Positions 47,301 to 59,300 of a DNA stretch of 64,000 bases are shown here, piece after piece. The stretch's first letter is position 1; every line of letters starts with the position of its first letter. The notes under the pieces were generated by a model that was not told the DNA's origin, ran no database searches, and worked only from the letters and a program-made list of their open reading frames with translations. The translations under genes and the position numbers were made by a program. The stretch covers positions 14,763,196-14,827,195 of the forward strand of contig CAIIXF020000004.1 of the NCBI GenBank assembly GCA_903813345.2, read 5' to 3'. This stretch comes from Owenia fusiformis. Lineage: Eukaryota > Annelida > Polychaeta > Sabellida > Oweniidae.

Positions 47301-50300
47301 TAGCAATACAGATTGGTACAGCACAAGAACTGACCAATCAGAGGGCTTCATTTTACAGATCATACGATAAAAGTGTTTGATGCATAACAAGTGCTTTCTG
47401 TATAATTTTATCATGGCTTGACGGGGTTCATATTTTGAGGTTTTAACATGAAAGAGAAAAGTGTTCCACATTTGGAAATTTTTTAGAGAACTATTTGAAT
47501 AAGAGAGGAAATGTCCAAATATACAGATTTTGTTTAAAGAATAAATACCGAGATTTTATGATTCATGGTGTTATATATTGAAAATATTATTATGTTCATT
47601 GTTAAAAGACCGAAATCGCGTAGCGATTGAGGTCTTTGGCAATGGCCAGAATAAAATTTGAGGTCATATATTTGACATAAATCATAAAATCGAGGTCTTT
47701 GTTATGATTTGAATATGATAAAACATGGACGTATATCAACGAAACACAACTATTTGCATTTATGAATTTTAGCGGTCATACATACTTCAATATAGACCAG
47801 TAAATCAATTGTTCTAGCTATTGTGAAATCACTTATCATATTAGATTATAATTTATTTGGTCTCAAGAGTCACATGATATAAGACTTCATATTAATATAT
47901 TATTTCTATGTTTCAGATGTGTGCTGTATGGAATAACAAGAGTGATGCCATATCTCAATCTGACCTTCACAGACACATTGTTCTTTGGAGCCCTCATCTC
48001 AGCCACAGATCCAGGTAAACCCCCAATCCCCCACCCCAATCCTCTAATCTTTAGGGATTTGCATCATCCTCCGTAGATATTTACATCATTGAATATTAAA
48101 GCAGTGGGTGCAGCATCCATTTGATATTTTGAAAAAATGAAAAAATATCCAATTAAGATTTTAATTAAGTGTTAGTGCCCACTCATTTGCAACCACCTGA
48201 AAATAAAAATACATAAATTCACCATATTTTGATGAATCATAGTCAGGATTGTGTAAATTAGAATATTGCACCAACTTTAAGAATGATTAAATACAGGAAG
48301 AATACGGGACTCAAGGGTGTATATTTCTGTATAACTTTTACTGTAGAATATATACAAAACTAGTTATACCAGTATTTTGTTATTATGCAGGTTTTAAAAT
48401 GAGAAAACAAATTTTTATGCAAAAAACTTATTTATGAGAAAATGACATAATTAGCAAGAGTAACATGTGTTTCTACCTGCATGAGATAGAAAGTGTGCTG
48501 AAACTGATGTAGCTTAAAGCCGACAACATGTTGCTATTCTCAATAGGCAATTTATAAGTATCATATATATATATATATATTATACTATAACTATAAATAT
48601 TGTATTTGTATTGTATTTTATTCCAGTGACTGTACTTGCCATATTCCACGACCTCCACGTAGATGTTGACCTTTATGCACTGGTGTTTGGAGAGAGTGTC
48701 CTGAATGATGCTGTGGCCATTGTACTATCTGGGTAAGTTTTCAGATAGTTCCCAATTTGACCAACCTGTGAAGAGAAAATCAAGGGAAACCTAGGGCAAC
48801 ACTGTGACACTTCAAAAACTGTCATAATATGGATGCAATCCCTCCTGAAAATTGAAGCAGAAACTTTGTCTTAAGAAACAGGGCTCATTTTTGGTAGAAA
48901 TGTAATTTTAGAATCTTAGAAAACATTTTTGATGGACAATCAGTTGCGTTAGATTTTGACAGTTCTATGCCTAAACAACCCTCCAAACATAATTTCATGA
49001 ATTGTATTATTTCCAATTTGATAATGTTTGGATACATTCCCTCTAGAAATAATTTTTGCAATTAACTAAGTCTAATGAAATAGCTCTATTGCAGCTTAAT
49101 TGATTATATGGCAGAATATCTATGAGATGAAAACATAAGTCCAGGCCTATCAGTGATCTCTAAGTATTAGAGCAACCGGGTGCTGATCCCTCTTGAAACT
49201 TTGAAAATGCCATACCTCATATTAGAGATCTGTTTGTACCATATTTAAAAATAGTTACACATTGAGGTTGAGCTATTTTATTATGTTATTAGGACAGGGC
49301 CACCCTGTTACCAAATACACATGGGGAGATCACTGCACACGATAATGAAAAAACTTAAACATAATATGAAAAGCTGATAAAAATTAATACAGTGAACTAT
49401 TACTAATGAAACGACTCTATTTTAGTGTAATAGAACAATACGGAGACTTACAAAGGTCAGAAATGGAACATGGTTTGATTATTAGGGTGTCTTAACCATA
49501 TAGAAATTATTATGATGGTCATGGTTAAATTTGTAAACTACAGAGGAATAAAGAAATTGGACATGTAGTGAACACTCAAAATTGTAGAGAAATACAAGAA
49601 AATGGAAAAGTCTAAAGAAATAGCCAGAAATATGAACAACTACCTCAGTCAGTTTTTCACTGGAACAAAAGTATTCTTTAAGAAACTTCCTCATTGAATT
49701 ATTAGCCTTAATGGTACATCAAAAATGTGTGAATAGTGATCACATTTTAGGTGTTCACTAAGAGTTTCAACTGAACATGGCCATCATGAAGTTTTTAACT
49801 GTTGGTGTAATTGTTTTCCAAATAAGAAAGTAAAAAGTAATGATGTCAATTTAAAAACAATATTTGGAAGGCCACTCCTGAAAATATGTGTTGTTATAGG
49901 TGGTGTTCCATTTACGAGAGTTCATTTTTTAACATTAAGTCAGTTGATATTGGGACTCTGAAAAGTGTTCCACTTACAGGGGTGTTCCATCCACCTCTAG
50001 AGGTGATCCACTTTACAGGTTTCACTATTATTTTTGAATCATCATTCACTATATTTTGTGGAAATGGCCCCTGTTAAAAATTTCTGAAAATATATCATGC
50101 ATCATCTTGAGCAATAATCAATTGTTGCATTATTTTTTGTTCAGTCATATATGCATGCATAAATTTGTTCAACTATGCAAAGTTATCACCCCATGCATAT
50201 TAACATTTAATGGCCATGCATGGACAAACTAACGATGTTATTTGCCATTTTAAATATACTAAACATCATGCTTTTTACTTTCTGAAATAGGGTACCTTCA

Positions 50301-53300
50301 TATTATTTAAACGTAGGGAGTGGACATTTTCAACTGTAAAATACCTAGTTTTATTTCCTAAAAGTTTTATGTAGGTTTTGGATTTGACTTTGGTAGTGCA
50401 GTTTTCTGACTAAATATTGTGTGTGTAACACATTCCGCCTTTAAGGTGTTTAAGGTTTGGGTGAAATCTTCCCTAGATCCTTTTTGTTTTTATTATTCAT
50501 TTTATCCTTTTGTTTTTTCACTTTTTCATTTATGTCTTAAATAATAACAATTGTAAAGAACTGGAATATAAACATCCATGTTTAAAAAAAAATTTAATAT
50601 GAAGATATTCACAAATGCCAAAGTTTTATCTTGAGAGTATAACTTTTGTCTGTACCATATTCTGTTTTCACTTGACAATGTTAAGGTTTGTCATTGATAA
50701 AGTACAAAAAAAATTATTTTATCCATTTTTCAACATTTTCCCCATTTATCATATTAACCATATTTCAACCCATACTTCGATAAGAATTTCCAAATTTTGA
50801 TTTATGCCTGGGTTGGGGTAAAAAATACATATTTGCCATTAAATATGCTTTTCAATATTCATAATGTTATCTCATGTTTTTCAGGTCCGTAGAAAAGTAT
50901 GGCAAGTCCACTACCGGGGCTACATTTGACGCAAAGGCCTTCTTCGAGTCCTTGGGGAACTTCCTGGGTATATTCAGCGGGGCATTTGCCCTGGGCACAC
51001 TCGGTGGCATGATTAATGCATTAATATCCTTTGTCACAAATTCAATGAATAATTATTAAAGTTGTTTCCTCTTGTATGTGGTCATTAGCATCCTCATCCA
51101 CTCATTCTATTGCAGTCAATGAGTTAATGGCCGATAGCTGTGCACAAGGATCTGATACAAGACAACTGCAAAATACTCCTAAACTTTACTTCATACAAAA
51201 TGAATTCCTTTATAGATTATAGGGAACATATTGAATATGGAATATATTATCAAGACAAAATAAGTGTAGATAGCGGTATTTGCCACATTGAGTGATTTTG
51301 ATTTTTAGAAATGCTCACAATACCATGGACAGTATTACTTTTCCAAAATGAAGACTAAATGTGATATTTATATTCCTTAAACCCCTTTGTACCTTACTAA
51401 ATACACAAAGATCTCTGACCATCCCCTGTTAGAGACGACCTTGTTCTTCCTGGTCAGTTATTCCACATACTTGGCAGCAGACGCAGCTGGGCTCACAGGT
51501 AGGGAAATGTCATGGTAGTCATGGTTTTAAATGCAGAATGTGGAGAAATAGAGAGAAATAATGAGAAATAAAGTATACAAGTGTAAATGTTAAGGTGACC
51601 ATGTTTTAAAATGCAAAATAAGGAGAAATTGGGAGAAATTATGAGAAATAAAGTATACAAGTGTTAAGTTGATACTCTGAATTGTATGGAAATGTTAAGG
51701 TGGCCATGTTTTAAAATGCAAAATAAGGAGAAATTGGGAGAAATTATGAGAAATAAAGTATACAAGTGTTAAGTTGATACTCTGAATTGTATGGAAATGT
51801 TAAGGTGGCCATGTTTTAAAATGCAAAATAAGGAGAAATTGGGAGAAATTATGAGAAATAAAGTATACAAGTGTAAAGTTGATACTCTGAATTGTATGGA
51901 AATGTTAAGGTGGTCCTGTTTTAAAATGCAAAATAAGGAGAAATTGGGAGAAATTATGAGAAATAAAGTATACAAGTGTTAAGTTGATACTCTGAATTGT
52001 ATGGAAATGTTAAGGTGGCCATGTTTTAAAATGCAAAATAAGGAGAAATTGGGAGAAATTATGAGAAATAAAGTATACAAGTGTTAAGTTGATACTCTGA
52101 ATTATATGGAAATGTTAAGGTGGCCATGTTTTAAAATGCAAAATAAGGAGAAATTGGGAGAAATTATGAGAAATAAAGTATACAAGTGTTAAGTTGATAC
52201 TCTGAATTGTATGGAAATGTTAAGGTGGCCATGTTTTAAAATGCAAAATAAGGAGAAATTGGGAGAAATTATGAGATATAAAGTATACAAGTGTTAAGTT
52301 GATACTCTGAATTGTATGGAAATGTTAAGGTGGCCATGTTTTAAAATGCAAAATAAGGAGAAATTGGGAGAAATTATGAGAAATAAAGTATACAAGTGTA
52401 AAGTTGATACTCTGAATTGTATGGAAATGTTAAGGTGGCCATGTTTTAAAATGCAGAATGCGGAGAAATAGAGAGAAATAATGAGAAATAAAGTATACAA
52501 GTGTAAAGTTGATACTCTGAATTATATGGAAATGTTAAGTTGGTCAACTGCAAAATAAGGAGAAATTGGGAGAAATTATGAGAAATTGAGTATACAAGTG
52601 TAAAGTTGTTTTAATGTTTTAAAATGAAAAATTAGGAGAAATGGGAGAAATCATGAGAAATAAAGTACTGTATATAGACATAAAGGTAATACTCTAAATT
52701 GTATCGAAATGCAAGAAAATCAGGATTTCATTTCAAATTATAAGGAAATACAAAATTGGTTGAAGTATGTCAAGGCATGAAGTTAAGATTGTATTGAGTT
52801 TTAAATAAAACCAGATATTTAACATTTTATGGAGAAATAGAATTAATTATGAGGTGAAGGTATTATCTAGAAAATGTTTTCATTTATATCAATTCAATTT
52901 TTGTAATAAACAATATGTATTTATTTTTTATTGTAGGTATTGTGGCCATATTGTTTTGCGGTATTAGCCAAGCTCATTACACTTACAACAATCTATCTTC
53001 AGAATCTAAGCTACGCACAAAACAGGTATGTCGATGTCAGTGTTATTAAGGAGGCTTGTGACATTTAACACATTGCTTCATTCAGTCATTTTCACATAAG
53101 GCATAGAAATATGTGACTATATTCCAAAAAGCAAAGCTCATTTTATTTATTTTCTACACTAACATAAAAGTATATTTATCTGTTTTATATGTGACTTACC
53201 TTAGTGTAACAAGTACTCCTTAACGTCAGCTGACCAGCCATATACCTTAAAGCAAGTGACCTTTGTGTTCCTGGGTTCAGAACTACTGACCAGCTATATA

Positions 53301-56300
53301 CCTTAAAGCAAGTGACCTTTGTGTTCATGAGTTCGGAACTACTGACCAGCTATATACCTTAAAGTATGTGCTATTTCTATTTTCAGCTGTTTGAACTCCT
53401 GAATATGTTGGCAGAGAACTTTGTGTTCTTGTATATAGGAGTCTCCACTTTTACATTCACAAAACACAACTGGAGGGTTGAGTTCATATTCTCAGCTTTC
53501 GTATCCTTTAAACAAATCAAAATTTTGATTTAGTAATCATTTTTTAGCCTATAATATTTGTATTATGTACCATTAAAATATTCTTGGTAAAACTTATACA
53601 CAATACTCATACAAAATTGTTAAAATGTTGATCTTTATTATTTGCAAGTTTCATTTAATTTCATTAGAAAAAAGCAAAGTTAGAGTGTGACATCCAAAAC
53701 TTTTGGATCACCCCTCGTACATAACAAACCGCTAGTCACCCGAACATAGAATTATTTATTGTAGAATTAAGCTTTATTATTAAGGATAGATGTTATATAT
53801 TTATTTACAATATATAATAATTAAGGTAATGCTCCGTTTTGTGCTTATAGTTGTATTGATACCAACTTTGTTTTGTGATCCACTGTTTCAAATGTTTTAT
53901 TACTAAAATGTTTTTTGCCTGCCATTGAATTGAAATGTGATTTTGTTTTGTTTAATAATCAATTTTGTGCTATTGCTCTCTCAGAGTATCTCAGAGTATT
54001 TTGCAACCAAAGCATGATATTGTTTGTATCTAATGATATGATAAATATTGTCAGAAAAATTCAAATAATTAAGCTCAATTTGTGGTTTATTTTGCATGCA
54101 TGTTTTTTACACCCATGAAGCCATTCCATGATGAAAAATGAGACGGAGGAATTTAAAGTTAACGTGAGTGAGCCCATTTTTAGGCGTTGCAAATATAGTC
54201 CCTGAGCATATGGTCTCTGATATGACCATAATGGAATCCAACTTACTGTTATCTGCCAATTTGAAAGTCATGTGAAAGATCCATATAAGGCTTGTGGGAC
54301 CATATATGGAAAACTAAGGGAAGCCCCTGATACCAAGTGATGCCAATGAATTATGGGAGCTACTCACCTTTTATGGGTCTCATAACTGGAATGGCTTCAC
54401 ATGTGTGTTTTCAGCTGCTTTGTTGTCCGCCTTAACTAAGTTTTCAGCTAGCCATTATAGTTGGTAGAGCTCTCAACATCTACCCAATATCATTTTTGCT
54501 CAATTTAGGAAGAAAAAATAAAATAAACTACAATTTTCAGCATTTAATGATGTTTTCTGGTAAGTGTATTTGCTTTATTTATAGTTTAGTCAGTGCACCA
54601 ATGGTCATGTACCTTTACTTGTTGTTTAATAATGTCAATTAAAGGAGAAATGTGCCCAAATATTTGGATATACTACTCCTTTAAATGTCTTCCCTTGAAA
54701 TTGAAATATGTAAAATTACATGGCCATTATTTGATTTTATGTCACCACCAGAAGTGCTGACATTTTGTTATAGTCTCCAACTTTTTTTTGTGTATGGTGT
54801 TCAGTAGTCGGCATTCAGTGTCTGTTATAAATGGCATGTAGTGACATTTTGCATGTTAATGCCTTGTGTTATAAATGAAATTAATATAGTTAGATATTGC
54901 CCCATTTTCATTTTGCCAAATTTCTATTTTTCCTTAGCCTTTATTTTACATTGCTAACATAAGATACCCCTCTTTAGAAACCATAGATAGCATGATATAA
55001 GGAAACACAGGAATCATCAAAATAGAAATAGTACAGACGTACATGTTCACTGTCAACATTCTGAATTGTATATAAAATCATGAAAATCAAAAAGTTCTTT
55101 CATATTCGGCCTATTGACCGAAACCCCTAGAAAACGGATGTTTTGCTCGAGACAAATCCAATCAGCAATATCGATTAAACGTGAAATTCTTTTTGATACA
55201 TAGATGGCAGCATTTCCTTATCTCTGTCAGATTTCCATAGTGATCGCCCGTGCCCTCAATATTTATCCGATCTCGTATCTTCTCAATTTTGGGAGGCAGA
55301 AAAAAATCACTCCGGCTTTCCAGCACCTCATGATGTGGTCAGGTAGTTAGCAGGCTATGATGATAAGAAATTAATTACCCTTCTTTATCTATTCTCTACT
55401 GTCCTATTGTCTCCATCTTATTAAAGTGATACAAAGTTCCAAATTTTTGACGAGCTGCTGCAGTGGTGGATCTTCAATTTCAAAGGGTGGAAGGCAAAAA
55501 AAACAAATTTTTGTTTGAAAATATTTATCCAGCTTTGAAAATAAAGCCAAGAATGAAAAAAATTCAGGTCCCCAAAAACCAGCCCTGGGAAGATCCTTGA
55601 GTGTATTGGACATTTAGTAGATTGGAAAGCAAGGTCAAAGGACAGAATGAATTGCTCAGTATATAAGTGAATGTTAAATATTCTAAGGGGACAGTTCATT
55701 TGGAGGTGGTAATAAACAATATGTAACAGCCTTTAAAGCAAAAACCTTTAAAATGCTTGCTATTTCCCTTGGAGAGTGAGATGAACTTATTTCTGTATTT
55801 ATTTTTAGGTCTACGTGGTGCCATAGCATTCGCGCTTGCCATCAGAAATACATCAAGTTCTGTTAGACAGCTTCTGTTGTCAACAACACTAGTCATTGTC
55901 ATAGCAACTGTGATAGGATGTGGAGGTTTCACCACCCAAATGTTACAATGGCTTAAAATACGGTAAGAATGGAATAATATAGCTGACAAAATGTTTAATA
56001 ATGTAGTGAATATTGCATTGTCTTTTAAAAATTGTACAAACTTGTAAAAATATCGTGAAAAGAGAAAGTTTGCGACTTTATCTGTACTATTGTTTTACAG
56101 TCTCTCAAACTTCCATCTTAAAATCATCTTTAAAACTGTTGAACTCTTAAAATTCTCAAGAAACTTTTTGTTTGTAGTTTAGAAATTCCTAGATTTAAAA
56201 ATCAGTCACTGAGTCAAAAAATACTGTGTATGCTTCTCAATATCTCCAAAAATAGATATTTATATTTCTTTAAAAAAAAAATTTTCCAGAGTTGGTGTAA

Positions 56301-59300
56301 CTGATGATACCGATACACACAACGAAACCACTGCAGTAAGAAATGTAAGTTTACTTAAAAATCATCCCAATATTTTACATCTAGTTTTCCTATATGTATT
56401 TCACAAAACAAATGATATTGTTGTAACGGGCTGTGTTCTTTCTTGCTAGCATTACCACTCTACTATACCTTGCATTTGGTGTTCATGAGCAACCCATTTG
56501 GCTTAATAGTATTGATTATGTTATTTTTTTTTATTTGTCTGTTCTTTATTAATGGTTTATCGGATGACTGTAAGATGTTAATAAGGTACTTTCAAAAATA
56601 TAGTAAACAATACAATTCGACCAACAGTGTATCTTATGCATTTTTAGGGGTTAGGTATAGTAGAATAGTAGAGTGATTATTGGGATTACTGGGTACTCCA
56701 CCTTCTTGAGAATTTAAGGATATCCAAGTTGAAGATAAATTGCACACAGTTTAGAATCATTGAAAAGTCATTAAAATGACATATACAAGCAGCATTACAA
56801 AATTTGTGCAATCTTTATAATCTGTTAATCTGGTAGTTATACAAATAACTTGTTTACAAAAATAACTTGTTTACAAATAACTTGTTTACAAGTCTGGAAT
56901 TTAATTTTGACTTCTCGGTGATCCTGCCTTCAAAACTAAAGTTTTGCACCCAGTTTGGAAAACCCCTAGGGAGAAAACTATAGTGACATGCTGGATGTTT
57001 AAATCACACAGCCGTGTGCAAAGCTACAGGAATTGAGCTGATTGTTCATATATTTACACTTTGCATATACCTAATGGAGATTTCAAGAATATGTAACCTC
57101 TAGATATACTGCCATTTGATTGACATATTGCCTTTTGATCCATGACTTATATTCGCAGGCAGCTACATTTCTCCAGCCAAACTTCAGCCAAATTTTGTTG
57201 TTGTTATTTTTTGTTGATTTTGCCACTCACATACCTTTTTATGCTTTGGAATATGTTGTAGTTTAAGCAATATTCACTGTGTTCATGCGCAAGATTGTAG
57301 TTTCACCTTTATGATCTTTATATTGTTGTTTGTGATAGCTTGATTTCCAGCTGATATATAATAATGCTTGTAGATTAAAATAATGATTCCCAATTTGACC
57401 TTATAAGCTTTATCAAATAGAACCCTGGGTAAGACCCTCTCCGTTTTGAATGTTTTAGCTTCTGCTTCATGACTAGACATTGTCAAGAAAGAATGAGATA
57501 AGAGTTTGGAATATTTTATTCACTCCAATGAAATATCATTATCAATCATCAATATTTTGTTTCATTTTCTCCAATTAAAATCTTAATCTTGATATAAAGA
57601 GTGTAATAATTGACCCATTTAGACTATGCATAAGAGCCCATGTTGATTTTTCAAATGTGGTTGTATACGTAAACTATGTTAACATAGAATTGGCTGAATG
57701 TTCGTACAAGATTCATCATTCATGACTTTTATGTTTGTTTGTCTTTAGTTGTCAAACGAGAGATTGAATGAGGTAAGACTTATAACCGAACCTCACATTT
57801 CTATTAAAATCTTTCTGTTTCTAAAATTAGTAAATGCATAGATGTTAGAAATCATCTAAAATAAAACAAATATATTTTGCTGAACTTCATAAATTGCAAA
57901 TTACTTTCAGAAATTAGCTTTCAATTTTGTTGGGCTGTGGGGCTTTTAAAATATCCATGCCTTTTTGCGCTTTAATGTTCCTAATCCCTTGTTTTTTAAT
58001 TTCGCCCCTAGGATTTGGAACGCCAACGAAATTATAGAGCTATACAGGAGGGTCGCACTGGAGGAGATAGGTCAAATATGGTTGGTTGCATTGTTGCATG
58101 TAGCGTTTTGTAGAGGGTGAAAGCTTCTTGTTCTGCCTGTCTGTCATTTAAATCACCCTGGTTTTGTGGGTGTTTTTTTTCCTAAATACCTCCAAACCTC
58201 TAAAAAATCTAAAGATTGGACAAATAAATGCAATTAATCATAGAAAATGAAATCTGAGATTTTCCTTGTTAGTGCATGTGTTATGATGCCACTGCCAGGG
58301 CTATACTTCCACATCTTCTAATGTAAATTACGTGATGGTTCGTACATTTGCTCATACCTCGTTCAATTCTGAAACCTTGTACAATAGCCATCCAAGAACC
58401 AGGGTGAATTACAATTTCTCAGGCTGCAGATTTTGTTGGTCTTGTTAATTTATCTCATTCTAATCCTGCTTGAGGTTGAGTTGAAACTTTACACCCTTTT
58501 GGTTGTAAAATAATTTAGACAATGTCACTGTTAATCTTAAATAACATAATGTTATACTTACTTAAAAATAGTCATGTGTAATATTCTCAATACTTTCAGT
58601 CTTTCATCTAAGTGGCTCACTGTTTTACGCTCATAGCACTGTGTTTTGAATATAATGTCATTTTAATATTCCAATATGAAGTGTAATCATTCCTTATTTC
58701 TTTTCACCTAATAAGCACTTTTCATTCTACTACAATACATTTTTCTTATCAACGTTATTTTATTTTACTGATCGCCATGGTTATGGTCAAGGTAATTAGC
58801 TGTATATAAGAACGTGTGTTGAGTTAGTGCAGAATTTGTTGAGTGTTATCGTTATATTCCTTAAGGTGGCCCAAGTCAGATACCTGTGGGACCGTTTAGT
58901 ATGCTGGTCTTTGTAAATGGTCCTAGACTTGGCCCACCTTAAAGTTTATGCCAGCAAATGTTAGCCTGATGTCATGCTCTGAGTAACTAAATTTAATGTA
59001 ATCTCTACAGCACAAATGATAAACTCTTGAACAGTTTGTTCATCTATTAACACAGTTTGATGACCTTTGACCTTACAAATTTCAGCTGACCTAAATTTGA
59101 AAAATCAACGATTAACACTTTTCAGACAAATGAAAATGGCACAACATATCTGTCTGTGCTAATGATTTTCTCCAATGGTCTATCTTTTTTCTCGTTTTGG
59201 AATAGTCAGAATTTTCTTGGGAAATTTCCTTGTGCCATTTTCTGTAGATATAGCATTACTCGTATATCTAAAATAAACACAAACATCTCTTTTTGGCTAT

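Larger units (their letters stand above)
53501..55230 (+). other. U12-type intron 10 with two alternative U12-type acceptors
   Basis: One GTATCCTTT donor at 53501 faces two acceptors. The first AG at 54446-54447 has CCTTAAC (54430-54436) about 11 nt before it. The second AG at 55229-55230 has TTCCTTATC (55214-55222) about 10 nt before it. Both spacings suit U12 branch sites. The exons that follow have U2-type donors. Confidence 0.82.

Noticed and set aside
51411-51498. Exon 8 starting at the AG at 51409-51410
   Set aside because: It would be a normal AG acceptor but loses six residues conserved in the family and has no matching GT donor upstream; the AT-AC model explains everything.
51791-52500. 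ORFs of 60-70 codons on both strands
   Set aside because: The 105-bp period is a multiple of three, so the array produces repeating open frames by chance.
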